Of a stretch of DNA of 64,000 nt, positions 1 to 8,905 are shown piece by piece. Under the pieces are notes generated by a model. That model worked only from the letters and a program-made list of their open reading frames with translations, was not told where the DNA came from and did not search any database. The stretch spans positions 1 through 64,000 of the forward strand of contig CAXSBZ010000019.1 of NCBI GenBank assembly GCA_964236465.1, read 5' to 3'. The position numbers and the translations under genes were made by a program. How positions within the stretch are numbered: position 1 is the first letter of the stretch; each line of letters begins with the position of its first letter. The DNA is from Mucilaginibacter_A sp964236465 (GTDB lineage: Bacteria; Bacteroidota; Bacteroidia; Sphingobacteriales; Sphingobacteriaceae).

Positions 1-290
1 TGATCTTTTACCACAATGGTTTGATCGGTCAGGTTAATCGTCACAAAATCTGATTGTCCGCTTGCAATCGCTTCCACAAATTCAGCTTTGTTTTGAATTT
101 TTCCACTGGAATGGCCGTAACTCAAGGCATCGGAACTGATGTTTTCCAAAGCTGCTTTGTTACCGTCAATCATCGCTTTTGTCAAAGTTTCTACCGCTGC
201 TGCAACTTGCTTTTCATCTTTGGTTTGTGCTTCAATTTGCATTGTAAAGATTGTTACCAGAATTACAATCAAGCTTGCCAATTTTTCCAT
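1..290 (-). CDS. secreted NTF2-like (DUF4440-type) protein, 3' part cut off
   Basis: Reading leftward from an ATG at 290 gives an open frame of 96 codons that runs off the window. It starts MEKLASLIVILVTIFTMQIEAQ, a short signal peptide, followed by KDEKQVAAAVETLTKAMIDGNKAALENI and DALSYGHSSGKIQNKAEFVE. Those segments match the start of small SnoaL/DUF4440 NTF2-fold proteins, which are commonly exported in Bacteroidetes and mostly have no assigned substrate. The start codon lies directly beside a copy of the dispersed short motif (291-304). It is co-directional with ccmF upstream (21-nt gap). The family is a good match; the function is unknown. Confidence 0.75.
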   Translation of the reverse strand, partial: MEKLASLIVILVTIFTMQIEAQTKDEKQVAAAVETLTKAMIDGNKAALENISSDALSYGHSSGKIQNKAEFVEAIASGQSDFVTINLTDQTIVVKD

Positions 291-304
291 GGTAAAAGAA
301 GTAT
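291..304 (+). repeat. dispersed motif copy (GGTAAAAGAAGTAT)
   Basis: Variant directly beside the ATG of the first NTF2-like gene. Confidence 0.55.
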
Positions 305-311
305 GCTGTGA

Positions 312-2774
312 TTAAACTGTTTTCAGTTCTTTGTTTCTGCGGAAAATAGACAATAAAAAACCAATCACCATAATTATGGTGCCCGACCAAAAGAAATTAA
401 TCGATGGAAATTCTATCGCTTTCATCACGATATAAGGTTTTTCGCCTTCCGGTTTTACATAAGTGGTAATTTCCATCATGCCTTTATCCGGCAAAATATT
501 GGAAAAACGCACTTTCAAATCGGCACTGTCAACTTTTTTGCTGAAATCAAACTTGCTTCCGCCTTTGATCATGAAAATCGGTTCTGTGTTAAACACTTTG
601 CCATTGCTTTGGACTTCTAATTGTGCACCCACAGAAACATCATTTTTGGCCAACGAAATATCGCGCACTTTGGCATCTTTATTAATGGCTTTTAGAATAA
701 TCAACCCATTACGGTAACGAACCGTATCGCCAATTTTCATTTCGTGGGCAACTGGTTTGGCATATTCTTTATCGTCATTGCTTTCTGCATGTCCTTCACT
801 TTCAGCAGTTTGATCTTCCTGAAACTTCATTGGCCAGGCAATACTCACATAAGAATACATATCCTTAAACACGTAATGTCTGGTATCCGGAGAAGAAATC
901 AAACCCATTTTACGGTTTGCCTGCGCGTTGGGAAGCAAGGTAAAATTCTCATTTATTTTGCCTGATTTCTCATCAATCCGCTTGTAATTCACTTTAAAAT
1001 AATGGTTTGGCCCATTTAAAGAATCTCCAACATAAGTTGCTGTGTACGGGCCAACTTTGGTTGGCGTATTGAAATCCAAGCGAAGGTTTTCGCGCGAGTT
1101 TCCTACTTTTTCAAACGCATCACCAAAACCAACACCACTATTATTTATGGTGATGATTTTACTTGTTCCGGCAGAAATTACCGCACCAATCAGCAACAAA
1201 GCAAAACCAATATGCGCCACAGCCGAACCCACTAATTTTGTTTTTCTCTTGAACAGATCTGCCAGGTATTTGGTGTTGGCCAGCACGGCATAAACCGAAC
1301 CAAATATCACCAGCATATAAACTGTTTGCGTGTGATATAATCCTGAAGACCAAATAATTACAGCACTGATTAAGGCAGCAAAAAGTAAATAAACCATCGA
1401 CCGGATCAGGAAAGTTGTGGCATCTGTGCGTTTGTATTTTAAAAACTGTGCAAAACCCATCAGCAGTGTTACCACAACAGCAAACGCAGATTGGACAATA
1501 TTGTACAAGCGAACGGGTTCTGTTGGCGGAGCAGTTTTTGTGCCAAAAATGGCATTCCAAACCGGGATAGAAGTTACGATAATCAGTTGCAAACAGGATA
1601 AAGCCAGGAAAATAGCACCCACAAACATCCAGAATTCGCGAGAGTAGGTTTCTTCGTCTTTTTTGGTGATAGGCAATTCTTTCCAGCGGGAAACCAGCAT
1701 CCAAACAGAAATTGCAATAAATACAAATAAGTAAACCAGCAGTTGCCAGGTCATGCCCAAATCGGTAAAAGCATGGACAGAAGTTTCACCTAAAATTCCG
1801 CTTCTAGTTAAAAAAGAAGCATATAAAACAAGTATAAAACTGATAATGACCAGAAATGAAGCTGTGAAATAAGAATGGCCGGTATTTTTATAAACAATCA
1901 GCACATGCACGCCGCCAATCAGCGTTAACCATGGGATGAAAGAAGCATTTTCTACCGGATCCCAAGCCCAAAAACCACCAAAATTTAAAGATTCATAAGC
2001 CCAAAAAGAACCCATGATAATGCCGGTCCCCAAAATCATCACTGCAAAAAGCGAGTAGGAAATAGCTGGCTGTATCCATTCTTTGTATCTGCGCTGCCAC
2101 AAACCGGCAATCGCATAAGCAAATGGCACAACCATCGACGCAAAACCCAGAAACAAAGTTGGCGGGTGGATCACCATCCAATAATTTTGCAATAAAGGGT
2201 TCAAACCGTTTCCATCTTTGATATAACCCAAATAATCTGCACGGCTAAAAATAGGTGCTTCAATCGCTTGTCGCAATAAGATAAAAGGAGAACTGCCTAC
2301 ACGTGTTCCAAACATTTCAACACCAATAAGCATTGAAGCAATAAAAGCTTGTGATAAAGCGATAACAGCCATTACAGAATTTTCCCAAGATTTAGCTTTC
2401 CAGATCAGGATATTTCCAAGCAAGGCTTGCCAAAAACCCCAAAGCCAGAAACTGCCTTCCTGCCCTTCCCAATAACTCGAAATGATATAATAAACCGGCA
2501 AGGTTCTGGAGGAATGCGCCCAGGCGTAATGATATTCGAAAAGATTGGTGTAGATGATGTAAAACAAGCAGCCGCCAATGCCAACTACCGAAAGTGTATT
2601 GATGAAATAACCGTAGCGGGCAAACTTTTTCCAAGATTCGTCCAGCTGGTTTGTATTTACGGTAGCAAAATAATAACAAACGGCAGAAAAAAGTGCCGAG
2701 CCAAAAGCAAGGATGATAAAGAACTGGCCAAGTTGCCCTGGCAAAAGGTGTTCGCCTTTAAATTGTATATCCAT
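312..2774 (-). CDS. ccmF: cytochrome c maturation heme lyase subunit CcmF
   Basis: An 820-residue polytopic membrane protein of the CcmF/CcsA heme-handling family, which passes heme from holo-CcmE to apocytochrome c in the periplasm. The tryptophan-rich WWD signature is at about residues 258-285 (WAYESLNFGGFWAWDPVENA), with HPP at 203 and further conserved His in the neighbouring loops (VH at 289-290, SVHAFTDLG near 333). A long soluble stretch at roughly 590-780 precedes the last membrane helix. It is longer than E. coli CcmF (about 650 residues). ccmE ends 7 nt upstream, so the two are surely co-transcribed. ccmA, ccmB, ccmG and ccmH are not in the window. Confidence 0.93.
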   Translation of the reverse strand: MDIQFKGEHLLPGQLGQFFIILAFGSALFSAVCYYFATVNTNQLDESWKKFARYGYFINTLSVVGIGGCLFYIIYTNLFEYHYAWAHSSRTLPVYYIISSYWEGQEGSFWLWGFWQALLGNILIWKAKSWENSVMAVIALSQAFIASMLIGVEMFGTRVGSSPFILLRQAIEAPIFSRADYLGYIKDGNGLNPLLQNYWMVIHPPTLFLGFASMVVPFAYAIAGLWQRRYKEWIQPAISYSLFAVMILGTGIIMGSFWAYESLNFGGFWAWDPVENASFIPWLTLIGGVHVLIVYKNTGHSYFTASFLVIISFILVLYASFLTRSGILGETSVHAFTDLGMTWQLLVYLFVFIAISVWMLVSRWKELPITKKDEETYSREFWMFVGAIFLALSCLQLIIVTSIPVWNAIFGTKTAPPTEPVRLYNIVQSAFAVVVTLLMGFAQFLKYKRTDATTFLIRSMVYLLFAALISAVIIWSSGLYHTQTVYMLVIFGSVYAVLANTKYLADLFKRKTKLVGSAVAHIGFALLLIGAVISAGTSKIITINNSGVGFGDAFEKVGNSRENLRLDFNTPTKVGPYTATYVGDSLNGPNHYFKVNYKRIDEKSGKINENFTLLPNAQANRKMGLISSPDTRHYVFKDMYSYVSIAWPMKFQEDQTAESEGHAESNDDKEYAKPVAHEMKIGDTVRYRNGLIILKAINKDAKVRDISLAKNDVSVGAQLEVQSNGKVFNTEPIFMIKGGSKFDFSKKVDSADLKVRFSNILPDKGMMEITTYVKPEGEKPYIVMKAIEFPSINFFWSGTIIMVIGFLLSIFRRNKELKTV

Positions 2775-2781
2775 TAAAAAA

Positions 2782-3195
2782 TTAAATTGAGGCTTGTTTG
2801 GATGCTTTGGCCTCGGTAACGTCTATTTTATCTTGTGTGTATTTGGATGGGCATTTCATCAGGATTTTGGAGGCATGAAATTCCTTGCCAACCATTTGCC
2901 CGGTTAAAACAATCTGCTCTGACCGCTCAAAATCCTGTGGTTTGGTGCCGGTGAAAACGATCTTACATTCTTCGCCTTTATTATCTTTCATAAAAAAAGA
3001 AAAATAATTGGCATCTTTTTTTGCGTCGTAAATCAGTTGTTTTTGTTTATTGAGATGGCCAACCACATGCAATTCACTTTGTGTAGATTTTGCTTCTTTG
3101 AAAGAACCATATGTGCTGGTATCCGCATAAGTGCTAATGATGATACAGATAGCAACAGCAATTACTACAATACCTAAAATTGAGCTTTTTTTCAT
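2782..3195 (-). CDS. ccmE: heme chaperone CcmE, CxxxY type
   Basis: A 137-residue protein with one N-terminal membrane anchor (about residues 5-23) and a beta-barrel OB-fold domain facing the periplasm. CcmE carries heme covalently from CcmC to CcmF. In the E. coli-type protein the heme ligand is a His in a HxxxY motif; here the aligned segment reads ILMKCPSKYTQDKI, that is Cys115-x3-Tyr119. This CxxxY variant is known from some archaea and sulfate reducers. The gene lies between gdhA and ccmF on the minus strand. A motif-derived hairpin lies upstream, between it and gdhA. Confidence 0.9.
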   Translation of the reverse strand: MKKSSILGIVVIAVAICIIISTYADTSTYGSFKEAKSTQSELHVVGHLNKQKQLIYDAKKDANYFSFFMKDNKGEECKIVFTGTKPQDFERSEQIVLTGQMVGKEFHASKILMKCPSKYTQDKIDVTEAKASKQASI

Positions 3196-3292
3196 CAGGA
3201 TGTTCCTTTGTTTATTAAGAAAACAAAAATACGAAACATCCTCCGAAATACATTTTTTGAGGTTTGTATATGCTATTTGGAAACGTTCTAAA

Positions 3293-3335
3293 CAAAGGAA
3301 GCATCTCCGGTTTTTTTGGAAATGCTTCTTTTATC
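3293..3335 (-). terminator. hairpin after gdhA built from the dispersed motif
   Basis: On the minus strand an AAAAGAAGCATTTCC arm pairs with GGAGATGCTTCCTTT across a short A/C loop, with one wobble pair, and is followed by T-rich sequence. It sits just past the gdhA stop and before ccmE, so it could attenuate read-through. The right-hand arm (3322-3335) is an exact reverse copy of the dispersed 14-mer; the left arm (3293-3304) is a degenerate copy. Confidence 0.55.
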
Positions 3336-3354
3336 GGGTAAAAATTGTGATTGT

Positions 3355-4791
3355 TTACGGCCAAACACCCAGGTTTTTGTACGACACTGCAATTTTGTTA
3401 ATTGCCACCACAAAAGCTGCCGTGCGCAACGTATCAATTTTAGGGTTAGATATAAAAGTTTCCCGAATTTCGTGGTAAGAACGGATCATTGTATCTTCCA
3501 AACCGGAGTTAACCAGTTCTAATTCTGATGCTCCTTTTACAATGGTAGATCTTTGCATCGGCGTTAAAGCTACACCCGTGATACCTTCCACCATATTTAC
3601 TAAATTCAGACTGGCAGTTTCTTCAAAACGGCGGTTGATGCGGCCAAAAGAAACATGCGATAAATTTTTCAGCCATTCAAAATAAGAAACGGTAACGCCA
3701 CCGGCATTGGCATACATATCCGGCACAATAATGCAACCGCGTTCTGTAAATGCTGCTTCTGCTTCCGGAGAAGTTGGGCCGTTTGCACCTTCTACAATAA
3801 TTTTTGCCTGGATGCGGCCAACATTATTCGCAGTAATCTGATTTTCCAAAGCAGCCGGAACCAAAATATCGCAAGGCTGCTCCAATCCTTCCATCGAATT
3901 TTTAAACTCCTTCATCGCCAAAGGATAACCTAAAATAGAACCCGTAGCTTTCCGATGCTCAAAAACAGTATCCACATCCAGGCCATCTTCGTTGTAGATC
4001 GCACCTTCAAACTCGCAAATACCAACGATCAAAGCACCAAACTCAGCCAAAAATTTAACCGAATAAAAACCCACGTTCCCTAAACCCTGCACAATTACGC
4101 GTTTGCCAGTGATGCCGGGCAGCAAACCTAATTTTTTCATATCTTCTGCCACGCTCACACATTCACGGGTGGCGATGGCAACGCCGCGGCCGGTTGCTTC
4201 ACGCCTGCCGGCAATGCCATGCAAGGCAATTGGCTTGCCGGTTACGCAACCTAAAGCATCACCCTGGCCGGGGTTCATCGTGGCATAAGTATCTGCAATC
4301 CAGCCCATTTCGCGTTCTCCGGTGCCATAATCCGGTGCCGGAACATCAATGCTTGGGCCGATAAAATTTTTCTTGATTAGTTCGACTGTGTAGCGGCGGG
4401 TAATGTTCTCCAGCTCCTGTTCAGAGTATTTTTTAGGGTTGATTTTGATACCGCCTTTCGCGCCGCCAAAAGGTACGTTTACGATGGCACATTTATAAGT
4501 CATCAAAGCGGCCAGGGCCATCACTTCATCTTCATTTACCATTTCGCTGTAGCGGATACCGCCTTTTGTGGGCGATTGATGGTGCGAATGTTCAATTCTC
4601 CAGGCATCAATCACCTCAAAGCCATTGCCTTTGCGGATAGGAAAACGGAAACGGTAAACGCTGTTGCAAGACCGTATTTGATCCAGCAAACCGGCATCGT
4701 GCTGCGTAAACTGTGCAGCATGGTCAAAAAACTGACAAACATCAGCAAAAAAGTGATTTTCTGTTTCAGACAGAATTATTGAATTACTCAT
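3355..4791 (-). CDS. gdhA: Glu/Leu/Phe/Val-family glutamate dehydrogenase
   Basis: A 478-residue oxidative deaminase interconverting glutamate and 2-oxoglutarate plus ammonia with NAD(P). Substrate-binding Lys near residue 100 (LMTYK), the catalytic-lysine motif PFGGAKGGI at 107-115, and a Rossmann motif VQGLGNVGF near 235 are all visible. The length is a little above the usual 420-450 because of an N-terminal extension. It lies inside the cytochrome c maturation cluster, between ccmD (151-nt gap) and ccmE (159-nt gap), on the same strand. Glu versus Leu specificity cannot be settled from sequence alone; glutamate is the better guess from the GGAKGG context and overall pattern. Confidence 0.88.
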   Translation of the reverse strand: MSNSIILSETENHFFADVCQFFDHAAQFTQHDAGLLDQIRSCNSVYRFRFPIRKGNGFEVIDAWRIEHSHHQSPTKGGIRYSEMVNEDEVMALAALMTYKCAIVNVPFGGAKGGIKINPKKYSEQELENITRRYTVELIKKNFIGPSIDVPAPDYGTGEREMGWIADTYATMNPGQGDALGCVTGKPIALHGIAGRREATGRGVAIATRECVSVAEDMKKLGLLPGITGKRVIVQGLGNVGFYSVKFLAEFGALIVGICEFEGAIYNEDGLDVDTVFEHRKATGSILGYPLAMKEFKNSMEGLEQPCDILVPAALENQITANNVGRIQAKIIVEGANGPTSPEAEAAFTERGCIIVPDMYANAGGVTVSYFEWLKNLSHVSFGRINRRFEETASLNLVNMVEGITGVALTPMQRSTIVKGASELELVNSGLEDTMIRSYHEIRETFISNPKIDTLRTAAFVVAINKIAVSYKNLGVWP

Positions 4792-4930
4792 AATAAAAGG
4801 TTGTTATGTTAACTGGTTTATAAAAAGGTGTGCAAATTTGATGCAAATTTTTTCAATTTCGCAATTACACCATCTTTATAAATTCAGCGTACATGTTTCA
4901 CCATTCAATATGGTTAAGCAATTTTGGGGT

Positions 4931-4944
4931 GATAAAAGAAGCTT
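4931..4944 (+). repeat. dispersed motif copy (GATAAAAGAAGCTT)
   Basis: One-base variant with flank AATTTTGGGGT, overlapping the 3' end of ccmD. Confidence 0.65.
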
Positions 4945-5155
4945 ATTTTTCGCGTTCGATTTTTTTCAGGCGCTGATCAATGCTGAAAAGGTAAATGGCC
5001 AAACCGATAAACACGATCACGATGGTTGCGATTACTACATAAATTTTGCCGGAACTGCGCATCTGATCCGCCATTTCCACATCGTTGGTTTGCTGCGCGA
5101 ACGAAAAAAAGGTCGATAAAAACAGCATCAGGGCAGATAACAATATTTTTTTCAT
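4943..5155 (-). CDS. ccmD: CcmD-like small membrane protein
   Basis: A 70-residue protein with an N-terminal signal-like segment (MKKILLSALMLFLSTFFSFA), one membrane helix at about 38-60 (IYVVIATIVIVFIGLAIYLF) and a basic/coiled tail (DQRLKKIEREK). This is the arrangement of CcmD proteins, which help release holo-CcmE from the CcmABC complex. It starts 4 nt after the ccmC stop, which strongly supports the role. The sequence is too short for firm homology; the assignment rests on size, topology and context. Confidence 0.75.
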   Translation of the reverse strand: MKKILLSALMLFLSTFFSFAQQTNDVEMADQMRSSGKIYVVIATIVIVFIGLAIYLFSIDQRLKKIEREK

Positions 5156-5159
5156 CAGT

Positions 5160-5834
5160 TTAATCTATCGTATTTCTTTTGTTTTCAATCAGGCGAATGC
5201 GGTAACGCAAAGTGGCAATCCAAACGGCAATTAGCGGCCAGGCAATAAAAGCCGGATACAAAACCACGCGCATCCGGCTGTCCAGATCGTATTTGCCAAA
5301 AGCCGGGTTTCCACCGTTTCCGGGATGCAATGAATCAGTCAGTCTTGGCAAAATAAAAATCAGCACGATCATGATCGGGAAAGCAAAAATATTGTACACG
5401 GCTGATATTTTGGCCCGTTTTTGTTCTTCGTCGATGGAATTCCGCAGCACCAAATAAGCGCAATACAGCAGGAAAGCAATGGCTGCACTGTTCTGCTTCG
5501 GATCATTGCTCCAAAATTCACCCCAAGCATATTTTGCCCAAATCATGCCGGTAATCAACCCAAAAATGAAGAAAACCACACCGGTATTCACGCATTCTAC
5601 CGCAATCAAATCATATTCTTCCTTGTTGGTACGCAAATATTTAATGCTGTAAAAAACGGAAATACTAAAAATTACCAACATTGCCATCCACATTGGCACA
5701 TGGAAATACAGGTTGCGGATGGTTTCATGCAAAATTGGCAGCGCAGGCACATGGAAAAGCAAACCGGCAATCAGCGTATAAATTATCATGACGACGGCCA
5801 GGATTTTCCACCAGCTTTTATAAATAAATTTCAT
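5160..5834 (-). CDS. ccmC: heme exporter/CcmE-loading protein CcmC
   Basis: A 224-residue, six-helix membrane protein of the CcmC/CcsA family that attaches heme to CcmE. The WWD signature is WGEFWSNDPKQNSA (from residue 104), with a conserved YFHVPMWM containing His45 in the preceding loop. A longer reading frame opens at 5873, but I start at 5834 (MKFIYKSWWK). A Bacteroidetes -7 element TACCTTTG lies inside the extra stretch, so a transcript from it could not include the upstream ATG. It is the first gene of the ccm cluster and divergent from the glycan genes. Confidence 0.9.
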   Translation of the reverse strand: MKFIYKSWWKILAVVMIIYTLIAGLLFHVPALPILHETIRNLYFHVPMWMAMLVIFSISVFYSIKYLRTNKEEYDLIAVECVNTGVVFFIFGLITGMIWAKYAWGEFWSNDPKQNSAAIAFLLYCAYLVLRNSIDEEQKRAKISAVYNIFAFPIMIVLIFILPRLTDSLHPGNGGNPAFGKYDLDSRMRVVLYPAFIAWPLIAVWIATLRYRIRLIENKRNTID

Positions 5835-5850
5835 GCTCTGTTTTCTGCTG

Positions 5851-5858
5851 CAAAGGTA
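5851..5858 (-). promoter_or_regulatory. -7 promoter element of the ccm cluster
   Basis: The minus strand reads TACCTTTG, matching the Bacteroidetes primary-sigma -7 consensus TAnnTTTG, 16 nt upstream of the ccmC ATG. I saw no clear TTTG -33 element at 19-21 nt. It implies a short leader and sets the ccmC start. Confidence 0.5.
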
Positions 5859-5911
5859 GCACTTGCAAATCATTTCAGGATATTTTACTATTTTACCTTA
5901 TATTTTTAGGT

Positions 5912-5925
5912 GATAAAAGAAGCAT
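5912..5925 (+). repeat. dispersed motif copy, exact
   Basis: GATAAAAGAAGCAT preceded by ATTTTTAGGT, between divergent ccmC and glycosyltransferase genes. Confidence 0.85.
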
Positions 5926-6037
5926 AAAGCATTTTTTTGCGGCAATAAATTATTAACATTTCAAACCAAACAAAATACTGCTATGTTAGCATTTACAAAA
6001 ATTGCAAATTAGCTGCTTATTGAATTATCAGTTTTAC

Positions 6038-6976
6038 ATGGATCAACGTTACAAGATATTTACCTGGCCTGCCCATCAGCAATATTTGTTTGAGTTGGCT
6101 CAGGGCAATTTTGATTTTTATGTTCCCCGCGGACAAAATACTTCTTTTAAAGAACAATTTTCTACCCAAAAAAATGTAACAGAAGTTGATCTTTCTAAGA
6201 TAAAAAATCTTGATTTTGATTTGATTCTTTTTCAGGATGAAGAAAGTTATCAAACCGATCAATTTGAAGTTTTGTCTGATCAGCAACGGCAGCTACCAAA
6301 AATTTATCTCGAACACCATCCACCAAAACAACATCCCACAAACGCCAAACATTTTGTAGAAGATGTTGATGTTCAATTAGTTCACGTCAATCATTACAAT
6401 GCTTTGATGTGGGACAACAACCAGCTCAAAATTTCGGTGATTGAAAACGGCGTACCCATTTCCTCAATTTCTTTTTCGGCTAAGGACGCGCAAGGTGTTG
6501 TTGTTTTGGAAGAATTTCCGGCAGATGAACGCGTAACCGGGGCTGACATTTTTAGGCAGGTAAAAGAAGCATTGCCGATAGCCGTAATCCAAATCGGGAA
6601 AGAGGATGTTTCTTATCAAAATCTGGCCGAAAAAATCAGCAATTATCGGTTTCTGTTTTGCCCGGATCGGTATGCCAGCCCGCAGTTTTCTGTTTTTAAA
6701 GCGATGATGCTCGGCATGCCTGTGGTTGGTTTGGCCACAACTGCTTTGCCAACCATTATTGAAAATGAAGTTTCCGGTTTTGTGCATTCCGACCTGAATT
6801 ACCTGATCGGGAAGATGCAAACTTTGCTAAATAATTCTCAATTAGCCATGCAAATGGGTGCAAAAGCTCATGAACAAGCATCAGAACTATTCAATTCAAA
6901 CCTCTTTTTATCAGCATGGAACCAGTTGTTTGCCCGTACTATTGCATCCCAGTCATCTGTACTGACCAAAATTTAA
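6038..6976 (+). CDS. degenerate GT4-like glycosyltransferase
   Basis: A 312-residue protein starting MDQRYKIFTWPAHQQYLF; an in-frame TTG at 6002 is less likely than this ATG. The C-terminal half carries GT-B style features: RFLFCPDRYASPQFSVFKAMMLGMPVVG aligns with the nucleotide-sugar binding Ex7E region of GT4 enzymes, and IENEVSGFV matches the usual 'xxxGxxG' end. The N-terminal half is shortened and lacks an obvious acceptor-domain glycine loop. The gene is 13 nt upstream of the GT4-SIS fusion and probably shares its transcript. A motif copy with its full flank (6559-6572) is embedded in the frame. Activity is uncertain. Confidence 0.7.
   Translation: MDQRYKIFTWPAHQQYLFELAQGNFDFYVPRGQNTSFKEQFSTQKNVTEVDLSKIKNLDFDLILFQDEESYQTDQFEVLSDQQRQLPKIYLEHHPPKQHPTNAKHFVEDVDVQLVHVNHYNALMWDNNQLKISVIENGVPISSISFSAKDAQGVVVLEEFPADERVTGADIFRQVKEALPIAVIQIGKEDVSYQNLAEKISNYRFLFCPDRYASPQFSVFKAMMLGMPVVGLATTALPTIIENEVSGFVHSDLNYLIGKMQTLLNNSQLAMQMGAKAHEQASELFNSNLFLSAWNQLFARTIASQSSVLTKI
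6559..6572 (+). repeat. dispersed motif copy inside a coding region
   Basis: GGTAAAAGAAGCAT with upstream TTTTTAGGCA, within the first glycosyltransferase gene (encodes QVKEAL). The flank matches too, so this is likely a true copy. Confidence 0.6.
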
Positions 6977-6989
6977 TTAATTTTCGACC

Positions 6990-8864
6990 ATGAAAAACAA
7001 GATAGCCTTTATTAGTGAACACGCCTCTCCATTGGCTATGCTGGGTGGCGTGGATAGCGGCGGACAGAATGTTTATGTGGGCGAACTGGCCAAGCATATT
7101 GCGCAATCTGGCTACGAGGTTGATATTTTTACCCGCCGCGATGATGCCCGCTTTCCAGAGATCGTGTCCTGGGTGCAAGGTGTGCGCATCATTCATGTAA
7201 AGGCTGGGCCTGAAAGTTTTATCCCGAAGGAAGACTTGCTGCAATATATGCCGGATTTTACCACGGAAGTAATTGCTTTTATTGCCCGCGAAAAAATGGA
7301 TTACGCGCTGGTTCATGCCAACTTCTGGATGTCTGGCTTGGTAGCCTGCAATTTGAAAAAACAGCTGAAAATCCCTTTTGTAATTACGTATCATGCTTTG
7401 GGCCACGTCCGCCGCATCCATCAGGGCGATCAGGACAAGTTTCCGAAAGAGCGCATTTTGATTGAAGAAGAGATTGCCCGTCAGGCAGATCAGATTGTGG
7501 CCGAATGCCCTCAGGATCAGGAGGATTTAATTAATTATTACAACGCCGACCCGGAGAATATCACGATCATTCCATGTGGCTTTTGCCCGACAGAATTTTA
7601 TCCGATTGATAAAAAACTGGCGCGGATGATCCTCAATCTGGAAACCAACGAAAATATTATTTTGCAGTTAGGCCGCATGGTGCCCCGAAAAGGGATTGAT
7701 AATGTGATCCGCGCTTTGGTAAAAGTGAAGAAAACCGATACGCCGCTGCGTTTGGTTGTTGTGGGCGGAGAATCGGATAATCCGGAAACAGATCAAAACC
7801 CGGAAATGTTGCGCCTGAAAAAACTGGCTGCAGATCATGGCGTTTTGGCCGACGTAACTTTTGTAGGCCGCAAAAACCGCGACATTCTAAAATATTATTA
7901 TGCAGCAGCAGATATTTTTATCACCACGCCCTGGTACGAACCTTTTGGCATTACGCCCCTGGAAGCGATGGCTTGCGGCACGCCAGTGATTGGTGCCGAT
8001 GTGGGCGGTATCAAACATAGTGTGGCTGATAAAAAAACCGGTTTTTTAGTTCCGCCAAACAATCCTGATGTGCTGGCACAGCGTGTTTTTCAGTTGATTA
8101 GCAATAAAAAATTGCTGAACGATATGCGCGACAACGCTATCCGCAGAGTGAATGCTTTGTTTACCTGGCATAAAATCTCGGAGATGGCGATCAGCATGTA
8201 TGAAAAAATCATCCATGGCAATAATTTACTGAGCGAAGAAGACAACCAGCTTTCCCTGATTGATCAGGCTTTTGATAAAGCTGCCGATACTTTTTTGCGG
8301 GCCAAAAGAGCTTTGCGCATTCCGGTTGCACACGCTGCCACACTGATTAGCAATGCGTTGGCAACTGATAAGAAACTATTGGTTTGCGGCAATGGCGGCA
8401 GTGCCGCCGGGAGTTTGCATTTTACTTCGGAACTGATGAGTTATTTTGAAAGCTCAGACAGGCAGGGCTTGCCCGTAATTTCGCTGGCTGCCGATACAGC
8501 CGTGGTTACGGGTTTTGCAAATGATATTGGTTTTGATGATGTGTTTTCGCGCCAGATCGAAACTTATGGCAAAAAAGGAGATATCTTGCTTTGCCTAAGC
8601 ACCAGCGGACAATCAGTCAACATTGTAAATGCCATAAAAATTGCCCACAAAAAACAAATGACCTGCATTGCACTGCTGGGAAAAGGCGGCGGCGATGCGG
8701 CCACTTATGCGCATTTGAATATCATCGTTCCGTCCAACAATCCGCATCGCATTCAGGAAATCCAATTGCATCTTTTGCACACCATTTCGCGTTTGGTAGA
8801 AAATAATTTGTTTACCCGAAAAAATAAAAAAATAGGTGTTAAAAAGTCTGTTTCTCTAAAATGA
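6990..8864 (+). CDS. GT4 glycosyltransferase fused to a GmhA-like SIS isomerase
   Basis: A 624-residue two-domain protein. Residues 1-410 are a GT4 glycosyltransferase of the sucrose-phosphate-synthase/MshA-like type: GGVDSGGQNVYV (19-30), GRMVPRKG (228-235), EPFGITPLEAMACGTPVIG (317-335). Residues about 435-605 are a SIS domain resembling sedoheptulose-7-phosphate isomerase GmhA: CGNGGSAAGSLHFTSEL (466-482), STSGQS (537-542), and QEIQLHLLH (589-597), whose last His aligns with the catalytic GmhA His. The following genes are a GmhB-like phosphatase and a GT9 transferase, so the fusion probably makes and/or transfers a heptose-like sugar. The fusion reads through cleanly in one frame; the sugar transferred is unknown. 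Confidence 0.88.
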   Translation: MKNKIAFISEHASPLAMLGGVDSGGQNVYVGELAKHIAQSGYEVDIFTRRDDARFPEIVSWVQGVRIIHVKAGPESFIPKEDLLQYMPDFTTEVIAFIAREKMDYALVHANFWMSGLVACNLKKQLKIPFVITYHALGHVRRIHQGDQDKFPKERILIEEEIARQADQIVAECPQDQEDLINYYNADPENITIIPCGFCPTEFYPIDKKLARMILNLETNENIILQLGRMVPRKGIDNVIRALVKVKKTDTPLRLVVVGGESDNPETDQNPEMLRLKKLAADHGVLADVTFVGRKNRDILKYYYAAADIFITTPWYEPFGITPLEAMACGTPVIGADVGGIKHSVADKKTGFLVPPNNPDVLAQRVFQLISNKKLLNDMRDNAIRRVNALFTWHKISEMAISMYEKIIHGNNLLSEEDNQLSLIDQAFDKAADTFLRAKRALRIPVAHAATLISNALATDKKLLVCGNGGSAAGSLHFTSELMSYFESSDRQGLPVISLAADTAVVTGFANDIGFDDVFSRQIETYGKKGDILLCLSTSGQSVNIVNAIKIAHKKQMTCIALLGKGGGDAATYAHLNIIVPSNNPHRIQEIQLHLLHTISRLVENNLFTRKNKKIGVKKSVSLK

Positions 8865-8880
8865 TCACCAATTTTAGGTC

Positions 8881-8894
8881 GATAAAAGAAGCAT
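8881..8894 (+). repeat. dispersed motif copy, exact
   Basis: Preceded by CCAATTTTAGGTC; lies just after the GT4-SIS stop and before the REP-like repeat. Confidence 0.88.
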
Positions 8895-8905
8895 TGTGTT
8901 TTTTA

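Noticed and set aside
1159..1704. 181-codon frame on the minus strand inside ccmF
   Set aside because: It is an out-of-frame shadow of ccmF with no family resemblance.
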